A DNA stretch of 64,000 nucleotides from Stenotrophomonas indicatrix. GTDB taxonomy: Bacteria > Pseudomonadota > Gammaproteobacteria > Xanthomonadales > Xanthomonadaceae. The stretch lies in NCBI GenBank assembly GCA_041545745.1, contig CP168152.1, positions 866,001-930,000 of the forward strand. The letters are read 5' to 3'. Shown one piece after another: positions 56,466 through 64,000 of the stretch. The notes below the pieces were generated by a model, which did no database searches, was not told the DNA's origin, and saw nothing but the letters and a program-made list of their open reading frames with translations. Each line of letters starts with the position of its first letter. Position 1 is the stretch's first letter. Position numbers and translations under genes: made by a program.

Positions 56466-57485
56466 GTGGATACGCCCCTGAAACAGCGTCTGATTGGTGC
56501 CATCGTCCTGGTGGCCTTGGCCGTCATCTTCCTGCCGATGCTCGTCAAGGGCCCGGCCCCGGACAGCGGTGTGGCCAATGTGCCGATCGCCGCGCCCGAT
56601 GCGCCGGCCGATGGCCAGTTCGAAACCCGCGAACTGCCGCTGGTCGCGCCTGCCGGTGGCGCCACCGGGTTGCAGAGCGGCCAGGCCCGTCCCGTCGAGG
56701 AGGCCGCCGCACCGGCTGCACCGCCGACCGTGGACACCTCGCCAGCGGTCGCTGCCGGCAATTACGCGGTGACCTTCGGCGCCTACGGCAGCCAGGCTGA
56801 TGCCGATGCGGTGGTCGCCTATCTGAAGCGCTCGCAGCTTCCGGGCTTCATCGAGACTGCATCGATCAACGGTCGCCCGGCCTGGCGCGTGCGGGTAGGA
56901 CCGTATGCCGATCGTGCGCAGGCCGAAGCGGGCCGGCTGCAGGCGGTGAAGGTCCGTGCCGACGTGAAGGCAGAAGTCATCACCCTCGATGCCAAGCCCT
57001 CGACCAGCGCACCGGTGGCAAGCACCCCGGCGCCCGCTCCGAGCGCCAGCACGCCCGTCGCGGCGGCTACGCCGTCGGCGACCGGCAACCCGGTGCGCAG
57101 TGAAAGCCTGCCGCCGAGTACGCCGGCCGCCAAGCCGGAGCCGGCCAAGCCGGTGGCCAAGCCGGAACCGAAGCCCGAGCCCAAGCCGGAAGCGACCGCC
57201 AGCAAGCCGGCCACGCCGCCGAGCGCGCCGGCCGCACCGGCCGCCAGCGGAGTGGGTTTTGCCGTACAGCTCGGCGCATTCGGCCAGGCCAACGATGCCA
57301 ACGCCCTGCGCGACAAGGTGCGCGCGGCAGGCTTCAGCGCCTTCGTCGAGCAGGTGCGCACCGAGAAGGGCAGCCTGCACCGGGTCCGTGTCGGGCCGGT
57401 GGCCAACCGCGCCGATGCTGAACAGTTGAAGGCGCAGGTCGCCGCCAAAGTCGGCGTGGCCGGCATGGTACGACCGCACCCATGA
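56466..57485 (+). CDS. dedD: SPOR-domain cell-division protein DedD-like
   Basis: A 339-residue inner-membrane protein that binds denuded septal peptidoglycan. An N-terminal membrane helix (LIGAIVLVALAVIFLPMLV) is followed by two SPOR domains at about residues 98-175 (NYAVTFGAYGSQADADAVVA) and 260-336 (GFAVQLGAFGQANDANALRD), joined by a Pro/Ala/Lys-rich linker. E. coli DedD has one SPOR domain, so the second is a difference. Start is GTG at 56466. Position between folC and cvpA supports the name. Confidence 0.9.
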   Translation: MDTPLKQRLIGAIVLVALAVIFLPMLVKGPAPDSGVANVPIAAPDAPADGQFETRELPLVAPAGGATGLQSGQARPVEEAAAPAAPPTVDTSPAVAAGNYAVTFGAYGSQADADAVVAYLKRSQLPGFIETASINGRPAWRVRVGPYADRAQAEAGRLQAVKVRADVKAEVITLDAKPSTSAPVASTPAPAPSASTPVAAATPSATGNPVRSESLPPSTPAAKPEPAKPVAKPEPKPEPKPEATASKPATPPSAPAAPAASGVGFAVQLGAFGQANDANALRDKVRAAGFSAFVEQVRTEKGSLHRVRVGPVANRADAEQLKAQVAAKVGVAGMVRPHP

Positions 57486-57531
57486 CCTGTACGCAGCCCC
57501 GTTGCCAGCGCCGCCGAAGGAGCGGGGCGCC

Positions 57532-58311
57532 ATGATCGACGTGGTGCTGCTGATCGTGATCGCCGCCTCCACCCTGCTCGGGTTGCTGCGCGGCTTCGTC
57601 GGCATCGTCATCGGCACCGTATCGTGGCTGGTGGCCGCCTGGGCGGCCTTCGCCTTCGGCAGTGACGCCGCACGCTGGTGGGCGGCACCGGCCGCGCCCG
57701 GCGGCGAGCATTTCATCGGTGGCTACCTCAGCGTCGGCATCGGCGTGATGGTCGTGGTCGCCGTGATCGGCATGGTCATCAAGGCCATCGTCCACCGCAA
57801 CATGCTGGGCAGCCTGGACCGCCTGCTGGGCGGGGTCCTCGGTGCCGTGCGTGGCGGGCTGATCGCGGCCGTGCTGCTGTTGCTGGCCGGCTTCACCCCA
57901 CTTACCGCCGAACCGTCCTGGCGCGGCTCGGCGCTGCGCCCGGTGCTGAACCCGGCGGTGGCCTGGATGAACAGCAAGCTGCCGCAGTGGCAGGTGCCGG
58001 GCACCGACCTGCTGCCCAAGGCCTTGCCGATGGACGCGCTGTCCCCATCTGCGTTGATGGAGCTGGGCAAGAGCGCCGGCGCCGGAGTGGGCAAGCCGGG
58101 GGCGACAGGCGATAATGGCGTACTCGGTCAGATAGTGGCGGGCAGCGGATGGCTGCGGCCTGCGAAGGCGGAACAGGGCGAGGCATACGATCCGGCCGAA
58201 GTGCGCCCGGACGCCCCAGCACTACCGGGCAGCATCGAGCCGGACGACCCGGCCAATGTCGACCGCAGACGCGGCGACAACTCTGGCCAGGTACGGCCAC
58301 CTTCCTTGTAA
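57532..58311 (+). CDS. cvpA: CvpA family protein
   Basis: A 259-residue inner-membrane protein with four hydrophobic segments (MIDVVLLIVIAASTLLGLLR; FVGIVIGTVSWLVAAWAAFA; GIGVMVVVAVIGMVIKAIV; GGLIAAVLLLLAGFTP). The E. coli homologue (162 residues) is needed for colicin V production. Here about 100 extra C-terminal residues are polar and Pro-rich. AAGGAG lies 8 bases before the ATG at 57532; an earlier in-frame start is rejected. It sits just before purF, as in E. coli. Confidence 0.9.
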   Translation: MIDVVLLIVIAASTLLGLLRGFVGIVIGTVSWLVAAWAAFAFGSDAARWWAAPAAPGGEHFIGGYLSVGIGVMVVVAVIGMVIKAIVHRNMLGSLDRLLGGVLGAVRGGLIAAVLLLLAGFTPLTAEPSWRGSALRPVLNPAVAWMNSKLPQWQVPGTDLLPKALPMDALSPSALMELGKSAGAGVGKPGATGDNGVLGQIVAGSGWLRPAKAEQGEAYDPAEVRPDAPALPGSIEPDDPANVDRRRGDNSGQVRPPSL

Positions 58312-58341
58312 CTGGGCACAGCCCAGCGGAGACCTCGCATC

Positions 58342-59808
58342 ATGTGTGGCATCGTCGGAATCGTCGGCAACCAGAACGTCGCCGGGCAGTTGTATGACGG
58401 CTTGACCGTCCTCCAGCATCGCGGCCAGGACGCGGCGGGCATCGCCACCGTCAACGGCAGCCGCCTGCGGGTACAGAAGGCCACCGGCCTGGTCCGCGAT
58501 GTCTTCGATGCACGCACCATGTCCACCCTGGAAGGCAGCGTCGGCATCGCCCATGTGCGCTACCCGACCGCCGGTTCGGAAGGCATGGACGAGGCACAGC
58601 CGTTCTACGTCAATTCGCCGTACGGCATCGCGCTGGCCCACAACGGCAACCTGATCAACACCGAGGACCTGCGCCAGCAGGTGTTCGAGCAGGATCGCCG
58701 CAACGTCAATACCGATTCGGACAGCGAAGTGCTGTTGAACGTGTTCGCCTATGAACTGGAACAGCAGCGCCAGCTCAGCCCGGAAGCCGCCATCCGCGCG
58801 GTGGCCGGTGTGCACCGCCGCTGCAAGGGCGGCTATGCGGTGGTCAGCGTGGTGCTGGGCCTGGGCCTGGTCGCTTTCCGCGATCCGCATGGCATCCGCC
58901 CGCTGGTGCTGGGCAAGCGCAGCCACGCCGAGGGTGACGAATACATCGTGGCCTCCGAGTCGGCCGCGCTGGACGTGCTGGGCTTCCAGCGCGTGCGTGA
59001 CGTGCAGCCGGGCGAAGCGCTGGTGATCACCGCGCGCGGTGAGCTGTTCTCGGAAATCTGCGCCGAGCCGGCCGAACACACCCCGTGCATCTTCGAGTAC
59101 GTGTACTTCGCACGCCCCGATTCGATGATCGACAACGTGTCGGTGCACAAGGCGCGCATGCGCATGGGCATCAAGCTGGGCGAGAAGATCCTGCGCCTGC
59201 GCCCGGACCACGACATCGACACCATCATCCCGATCCCGGACACCTCGCGCGATGCCGCGCTGGAGATCTCCAACGTGCTCGGGGTGAAGTACCGCGAAGG
59301 CTTCATCAAGAACCGTTACATCGGCCGCACGTTCATCATGCCGGGCCAGGGCGAACGGGTGAAATCGGTGCGCCGCAAGCTCAACCCGATCCACCTGGAG
59401 TTCCGCAACCGCGTGGTGCTGCTGGTGGACGACTCGATCGTGCGCGGCACCACCAGCCAGCAGATCGTGCAGATGGCGCGTGACGCCGGCGCACGCAAGG
59501 TCTACCTGGCCAGCGCCGCGCCGCCGGTGCGTTACCCGAACATCTACGGCATCGACATGCCGGCCGCTGAAGAACTGGTCGCGCACAACCGCAGCATCGA
59601 GGAAATCGAAGCGCACCTGGGCTGCGACTGGCTGATCTACCAGGACATCGAAGACATGGAAGCGGCGGTGAGCGAAGGCAATCCGGCGCTGCGCAACTTC
59701 GATTCCTCGTGCTTCAACGGCCATTACCCGACGGGCATCGAGCCGGGGTACTTCGAGCGCATCCAGCAGCTGCGTTCGGACGACGCCAAGCACAAGCGCC
59801 GCGCCTGA
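58342..59808 (+). CDS. purF: amidophosphoribosyltransferase
   Basis: PurF makes phosphoribosylamine from PRPP and glutamine, the first step of purine synthesis. The 488-residue product starts [16 protein letters not shown], so Cys2 becomes the N-terminal nucleophile with no propeptide. The PRPP motif is [20 protein letters not shown] and the conserved AHNGNL segment is in the glutaminase domain. E. coli PurF is 505 residues. Last gene of the conserved block. No purine-box sequence was identified. Confidence 0.97.
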   Translation: MCGIVGIVGNQNVAGQLYDGLTVLQHRGQDAAGIATVNGSRLRVQKATGLVRDVFDARTMSTLEGSVGIAHVRYPTAGSEGMDEAQPFYVNSPYGIALAHNGNLINTEDLRQQVFEQDRRNVNTDSDSEVLLNVFAYELEQQRQLSPEAAIRAVAGVHRRCKGGYAVVSVVLGLGLVAFRDPHGIRPLVLGKRSHAEGDEYIVASESAALDVLGFQRVRDVQPGEALVITARGELFSEICAEPAEHTPCIFEYVYFARPDSMIDNVSVHKARMRMGIKLGEKILRLRPDHDIDTIIPIPDTSRDAALEISNVLGVKYREGFIKNRYIGRTFIMPGQGERVKSVRRKLNPIHLEFRNRVVLLVDDSIVRGTTSQQIVQMARDAGARKVYLASAAPPVRYPNIYGIDMPAAEELVAHNRSIEEIEAHLGCDWLIYQDIEDMEAAVSEGNPALRNFDSSCFNGHYPTGIEPGYFERIQQLRSDDAKHKRRA

Positions 59809-59818
59809 GGTCCAGGCG

Positions 59819-60643
59819 GTGATCGACGTGCCTGACGTCGGCGGCAATCTGCTGCGCGCCGCGCAGCAGTGCCTGGCCGAAGCCGATCCCCTGCGCAAGG
59901 TCGCACTGACCCAGGCCTACGCCAGTGCGTTCCGCGCCGGCCGGCTGAAGGTGCCGGCGGATGCGCCGGACGCCGAACCGATCCGCATGCCGGGCCGACC
60001 GCCGCAGCTGCTGATGGTGCATCCGCGCGAAGTGCCCCGGCGCGGCCTGGGCGGGGTGGAGGGGCGCGCGGCGTTCATCCATGCCATTGCCCATATCGAG
60101 CTCAATGCGATCGACCTGGCTTGGGACGCGGTGTACCGCTTTCGCGGTCTGCCGGCTGCATTCCATGCCGACTGGGTGAGCTGCGCCGACGACGAATCGC
60201 GGCACTTCATGCTGCTGCGCGAGCGCCTGCTGGCACACGGCCATGAGTACGCCGATTTCCCTGCGCATAACGGCCTGTGGGAAATGTGCGAGAAGACCGC
60301 ACACGATGGTCTGGCACGCATGGCGCTGGTGCCGCGCGTGCTGGAAGCGCGCGGGCTGGACGTGACCCCGGGCATGATCGACAAGCTGCGCAATGTCGGT
60401 GACGGTGAAACCGCCGATGTGCTGGAAGTGATCCTGCGCGAGGAGGTTGCACACGTTGCTGCCGGTTCGCGCTGGTTCCGCTGGTACTGCGAGCGCGCCG
60501 GCGTCGAGCCACGTGCACGTTTCAAGGAATTGCTGGTTGAATATGCTGGTGGCTATCTGCACGGGCCGTTCAATCTCGAGGCCCGCCTGCTGGCCGGGTT
60601 CGATGGCGACGAGCTGGCCAATTTGATCGAACAGGCGGGTTGA
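59819..60643 (+). CDS. DUF455 ferritin-like protein
   Basis: A 274-residue protein matching DUF455, a ferritin-like helical family. Repeated E-x-x-H-type segments are present (HAIAHIELNAIDLAWD; CADDESRHFMLLRERL; LREEVAHVAAGSRWF) and would bind two metal ions, usually iron. It starts with GTG 10 bases after purF, so it is probably cotranscribed and translationally coupled. The reaction is unknown; related enzymes include tRNA hydroxylase MiaE-type proteins. No signal peptide. Confidence 0.82.
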   Translation: MIDVPDVGGNLLRAAQQCLAEADPLRKVALTQAYASAFRAGRLKVPADAPDAEPIRMPGRPPQLLMVHPREVPRRGLGGVEGRAAFIHAIAHIELNAIDLAWDAVYRFRGLPAAFHADWVSCADDESRHFMLLRERLLAHGHEYADFPAHNGLWEMCEKTAHDGLARMALVPRVLEARGLDVTPGMIDKLRNVGDGETADVLEVILREEVAHVAAGSRWFRWYCERAGVEPRARFKELLVEYAGGYLHGPFNLEARLLAGFDGDELANLIEQAG

Positions 60644-60662
60644 CCGGCGTCGGTTGATCCAT

Positions 60663-60780
60663 CATCCACGCATGGCGTGGATCTACTGCAAGGCCGGTGC
60701 CCCGGTGGATGAGGTCCACCCGCCACCCCAGTAGATCCACGCCATGCGCGCTTTCAGTAGATCCACGCCATGCGTGGATG
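60663..60780. repeat. three GTAG-type palindromes
   Basis: CATCCACGCATGGCGTGGAT then CTAC (60663-60686), a partial GTAGATCCACGCCATGCGCG (60731-60750) and a full GTAGATCCACGCCATGCGTG then GATG (60757-60780) fill the gap between convergent genes. Confidence 0.8.
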
Positions 60781-60784
60781 CAGT

Positions 60785-62251
60785 TCACGCGTTCGGCAAC
60801 ACCACGCGCCTGCCATCCACCGTTGGCCGGTTGATGTAGAACAACCCCGGCCCGGGGCGATACGGCAACTCGCTGACACCGGCGTCGGCGGTGTAGGTCA
60901 GGGCGGTATCGCCCAACGCGTCGAAATTCCAGTGTGCGGACTGCATCAGGTAGCGGCGACGCAGCAACGCTTCCTGCGTCGGGGTCAGTGGCTGGCCGGC
61001 GATCAGGCGGCGCGCGATCGGCTGCAGCGCGCCGGGCAACTCCCAACCCGCCACTTCGGCGGCGTCGGCGGTCCAGGTCACGCCGGCATCGATGGCATGC
61101 TTCTGCATCACCTGCAGCGAAACCAGCTGATAGCGCCAATCGATGCGCCGGTGCAGCACCACTGCAGCGGTGACATACAGCACCGGCGACATCAGCACGC
61201 TGCGGCTGCCCGCGCGTCGCTGCTGCTGCCACTGGTGCCAGACATCAACCCACACTTCCTTCGGGTTCAACCCCAGCTGCTGCCGCCAGCGTTCGGCGTC
61301 GGCCTGTGCTTCCGCGTAGGCGGTCGTCGCCTGCAGCAGGGCCAGTGGCGGCGTCTGGTAGTCCTCCACGCCGGGCCGGCGCAGCTGCTGCCGTCGCGGC
61401 CGGCTGAGCAGCTTGGGCCCTTCCTCCACCTGGTCGTAGCCACCTCCGATGTTGGCGTGCACACCGGGCAGTGCGATTTCGGGATGGGTCGGTGCCACCG
61501 TGGTCAACGCATAGTGCTGGCGATGCTCATCGCGCGCGCTGAGCTGCAACACAGCCTCGGCGATGCCCGCGGGCAGCGCGATGCGGGGGTGCTCGTCGGC
61601 GCGGCCGCCGTTGACGGCGACCACCGTATCGAACAGGCCGATGAAGCGCAGCGTCGGACGCGGCAGGGCGAAGTCGGTGCTGCACGGAAGCCCCGCCTGC
61701 AGCAGCAGCTGCCGCCAGCGCGTGGCATCCCACCCGCGCAGGTGGTTGGCCACATCGCGCGCGGAGGCCGCGCCACGCGAGTAGCCGAACAGATCCAGCT
61801 GCACGCTGTGCAGGGGCGCGCGCCACTGCGACGCAAGAGCCGACAATGCCGCCGGCAGCAGCACCTGCAATGCACGCTGCACCTTCGCCTGCACGCCGCT
61901 GGCGCCAATCCCGAAAGCCAGACCGATCAGGTCGTCCTCTGCATCATCGCGGGTGCCGACGCCTTCAACATAGATCGCCAGCGAAGGTACGCTGCCGGGC
62001 GTGCGCCGGCTGTCCGGATACAACTGATGCAGGCGCGCGACGTTGGTGGCACCGTTGTCGTAGCTGCTGGTCAACCGGCTCTGGTAGGTCGAATCATCAT
62101 CGGCGCGGAGCAGGGCGGGGCGCGGTCGCGGCGTCTGCCGGTGGCCCTGCGCCAGGTTGTGCGCGTTGTTGCGGGTGCCGTCGAAGAACAGGCCGATCCG
62201 CAGCAGGCCCGGGTCAGCCCTTGTTTCACCGCTGTGCTGCGCTGGCGCCAT
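60785..62251 (-). CDS. DUF2235 alpha/beta hydrolase, Tle1-like
   Basis: A 488-residue predicted lipase/phospholipase of the DUF2235 family. The N-terminus has LFFDGTRNNAHNLAQG and the nucleophile elbow is FGYSRGAASAR (GxSxG, Ser158). The family includes Tle1 phospholipase effectors of type VI secretion. HANIGGGYDQVEEGPKLL matches the catalytic Asp/His region of such proteins. No signal peptide and no typical immunity gene adjoin it. The start at 62251 follows AGGGG; an ATG two codons earlier is possible. Confidence 0.82.
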   Translation of the reverse strand: MAPAQHSGETRADPGLLRIGLFFDGTRNNAHNLAQGHRQTPRPRPALLRADDDSTYQSRLTSSYDNGATNVARLHQLYPDSRRTPGSVPSLAIYVEGVGTRDDAEDDLIGLAFGIGASGVQAKVQRALQVLLPAALSALASQWRAPLHSVQLDLFGYSRGAASARDVANHLRGWDATRWRQLLLQAGLPCSTDFALPRPTLRFIGLFDTVVAVNGGRADEHPRIALPAGIAEAVLQLSARDEHRQHYALTTVAPTHPEIALPGVHANIGGGYDQVEEGPKLLSRPRRQQLRRPGVEDYQTPPLALLQATTAYAEAQADAERWRQQLGLNPKEVWVDVWHQWQQQRRAGSRSVLMSPVLYVTAAVVLHRRIDWRYQLVSLQVMQKHAIDAGVTWTADAAEVAGWELPGALQPIARRLIAGQPLTPTQEALLRRRYLMQSAHWNFDALGDTALTYTADAGVSELPYRPGPGLFYINRPTVDGRRVVLPNA

Positions 62252-62477
62252 GTGCATCCCCTGTCGTGGCCACGTCACGGTAGCGCGAAAGCCGCGTGTT
62301 GGCGAAGTGTACTGATGCTTTTGACCTGACTGAACGCAGATGCGGTCGATCACAGATCGCGATTTCCATTCCTCTTGTCTATTGAATTCACACGCCCTGC
62401 GCAGGCCTGATGGCCGAACCCGGCACTCCGGGCCGTGCTGCATCAACGCTGTCTACTTCACTCCAAGGAGCGACAAG

Positions 62478-63731
62478 ATGATGTCCAGATCGATAGGTAG
62501 AGCGACAGGTGGTCTGTTGTTGGGATTGTCGGTAGCGGCGGCCGCCCACGCGACGCCGCTGTTCGAGCCGGTCACCGTGCTCAGCCGTGCATCGGCCACC
62601 AGCGAGCCGGCACTGGGGCGATTGCTGGCCACCCCGTCCACCGCCGCCGTACAGGAAGTGCGTGTCGATGCTGCCGCCATCGCGCAGCCGCAGCTGGAAT
62701 TCGAGCTGCTCGGGCAGAAGGTGCAGGCCGTTCGCAGCAAAGTCGAAGCGCTGCCCGATGGTGGCAGCATCTGGTACGGCCAGTTGCGCGCGCCGTCCGA
62801 TCGCCTGCAGGCGGCCACGTCCAATGGCCAGGACGATCCGGGCAATTCGCTGATTTTGGTGCGCTCGGGCAATACCCTCACCGGCTCGATCCGCAAGGAC
62901 GGCAAACTGTATCGACTGCGCCCGCTGGGCAATCGCCACGTGCTGGTCGAGGTGGATGAATCGCGGATGCCGGCCGACCATCCGGCCGACTACAACCAGT
63001 TGCCGAAGATCGCCATGCCGGCCAATGATCGCCTCGGCACCGCGCAGGCCTCGCCGGGCAGTCCGGCGACCATCCGCGTGCTGGTGGTGGCAACCAACGC
63101 TGCAGTAGCTGCCTATGGTGGCAACATGCAGTCGCTGGTGCAGTTGGCCGTTGCCGAATCCAACCGGGGCTACACCAACAGCAACGTGGGCCTGACCCTG
63201 CAGCTGGCCGGCTATGAAACCACCAGCTACACCGAGTCCGGCAATTTCACCACCGACCTGTCGCGCTTCCGTGGCACCAGCGACGGCTACATGGACAGCA
63301 TCCACAACAGCCGCAACAACACCGCTGCCGACGTAGGCGTACTGCTGATCAACAACACCAGCTATTGCGGGCTGGCATCGGGCATCGGTTCCACTGCATC
63401 GACCGCGTTTGCTGCGGTGTACTGGGATTGCGCCACCGGCTACTACTCCTTCGCCCATGAAATCGGCCATCTGCAGAGCGCGCGTCACGATATCGCCAGT
63501 GATCCGAGCACGTCACCGTATGCCTATGGCCATGGCTATCGTTATGAGCCGGCCAGCGGGTCGCGCTGGCGCACGATCATGGCCTACGACTGCTCGGCCG
63601 GCTGCCCGCGGCTGAACTACTGGTCCAATCCGAACATCAGCTACAACGGCGTGCCGATGGGCATCGCCAGCAGTGCCGACAACCAGCGCGTGCTGGTCAA
63701 TACCAAGGCCACCATCGCGGCCTTCCGCTGA
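62478..63731 (+). CDS. secreted metzincin-type zinc metallopeptidase
   Basis: A 417-residue exported protease. The start at 62478 follows AAGGAG; the signal peptide is MMSRSIGRATGGLLLGLSVA to about residue 26. A propeptide-like region runs to about 195, then the catalytic domain. The zinc site is FAHEIGHLQSARHD (His327, Glu328, His331, His337), a HExxHxxxxxH metzincin motif with Ser in place of the usual Gly. The Met-turn is IMAYDC. It resembles reprolysin-like M12B peptidases. Substrate unknown. Confidence 0.86.
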   Translation: MMSRSIGRATGGLLLGLSVAAAAHATPLFEPVTVLSRASATSEPALGRLLATPSTAAVQEVRVDAAAIAQPQLEFELLGQKVQAVRSKVEALPDGGSIWYGQLRAPSDRLQAATSNGQDDPGNSLILVRSGNTLTGSIRKDGKLYRLRPLGNRHVLVEVDESRMPADHPADYNQLPKIAMPANDRLGTAQASPGSPATIRVLVVATNAAVAAYGGNMQSLVQLAVAESNRGYTNSNVGLTLQLAGYETTSYTESGNFTTDLSRFRGTSDGYMDSIHNSRNNTAADVGVLLINNTSYCGLASGIGSTASTAFAAVYWDCATGYYSFAHEIGHLQSARHDIASDPSTSPYAYGHGYRYEPASGSRWRTIMAYDCSAGCPRLNYWSNPNISYNGVPMGIASSADNQRVLVNTKATIAAFR

Positions 63732-63737
63732 GGCCAA

Positions 63738-63807
63738 GCGCCGACCAGGGTCGGCGTCTACCCGGGCGGGTGCACCTGCTCTGGTAGATGCCAACCTTGG
63801 TTGGCAC
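63738..63807. repeat. two GTAG-type palindromes
   Basis: GCGCCGACCAGGGTCGGCGT then CTAC (63738-63761) and GTAGATGCCAACCTTGGTTG then GCAC (63784-63807), between convergent genes. Confidence 0.75.
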
Positions 63808-63818
63808 CCTGCGATCCA

Positions 63819-64000
63819 TCAGTCGCGGCTGAGCGTATCCAGGGTCCAGCCGTTGGCATCCACGCGCAGCACCGAGCCCTGTTCGTACCAGTCCCCCAGC
63901 ACGATGCGGGTGCAGCTGCGTCCGCCGGCCTGCAGGGTGTGGATCGCCGGGCGATGGGTGTGGCCATGGATCATCGTGTCCACACCGTGGCGCACGTACG
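63819..64000 (-). CDS. lpxH: UDP-2,3-diacylglucosamine diphosphatase, C-terminal end
   Basis: The last ~60 residues of LpxH, which cleaves UDP-2,3-diacylglucosamine to lipid X in lipid A synthesis. The visible part is [17 protein letters not shown] (metallophosphatase GHTH motif), then [20 protein letters not shown] and a stop at 63819-63821. The 5' part lies beyond the right edge. The match to the E. coli ending [10 protein letters not shown] and RVVLGAW is clear. Confidence 0.85.
   Translation of the reverse strand, partial: YVRHGVDTMIHGHTHRPAIHTLQAGGRSCTRIVLGDWYEQGSVLRVDANGWTLDTLSRD

Noticed and set aside
54351..57716. An 1121-codon open frame on the minus strand across folC and dedD
   Set aside because: It is a shadow of real genes on the plus strand, with a composition typical of antisense frames (His/Arg/Gly-rich).

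Overview
This is a GC-rich chromosomal window that looks like the Stenotrophomonas maltophilia group (Xanthomonadaceae). The evidence is the protein sequences (a peptide amidase matching the S. maltophilia enzyme in its key residues, a class II DAHP synthase, an S46 dipeptidyl peptidase, xanthomonad-type Tdh), the folC-dedD-cvpA-purF order, and many GTAG-ended palindromes of the kind described as SMAG elements in S. maltophilia. No phage, insertion sequence, CRISPR array, tRNA or rRNA gene was found. Region 1 (1-21.7 kb) is the transcription/translation superlocus, all on the + strand: the 3' half of rpoC; the str operon (rpsL, rpsG, fusA, tuf); the S10 operon (rpsJ to rpsQ); the spc operon (rplN to secY); and the alpha operon (rpsM, rpsK, rpsD, rpoA, rplQ). 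Gene order is as in Escherichia coli, but rpmJ is absent between secY and rpsM. Several intercistronic gaps hold strong hairpins, including an intrinsic-terminator-like hairpin between rpsN and rpsH. Good promoter matches precede rpsL, rpsJ and rpsM. Region 2 (21.7-44.8 kb) is mixed housekeeping and metabolism: dsbB, a TonB-dependent receptor, class II DAHP synthase, an MscS channel, typA with a DUF2127 gene and a peptide amidase, a cyclophilin, mdh, rluA, prpE, a small unknown protein, a SUFU-domain protein, a glutathione S-transferase, a SleB-type hydrolase, fadH, a YczE-type membrane protein and a quinone-oxidoreductase-like dehydrogenase. Region 3 (44.8-64 kb) has an OmpA/OprF-like porin, two small exported proteins sharing an FDAWMK motif around an RsuA-family pseudouridine synthase, the threonine catabolic genes kbl and tdh split by a TorF-like porin, an S46 peptidase, a histidine phosphatase, folC-dedD-cvpA-purF, a DUF455 ferritin-like protein, a DUF2235 (Tle1-like) alpha/beta hydrolase, a secreted metzincin protease and the 3' end of lpxH. 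The most unusual features are two intergenic loci (about 26.3-27.2 kb and 35.0-35.6 kb) built from the same composite element. Each unit has a short GC hairpin, a variable hexanucleotide array, and a 22-26 bp-arm palindrome with a nested hairpin whose apex reads ATCCAT. Units are arranged head to head around GTAG-type palindromes. The arms differ between copies but stay complementary, which suggests that the folded structure is maintained. A separate perfect 27-bp inverted repeat lies between tdh and the S46 peptidase gene.
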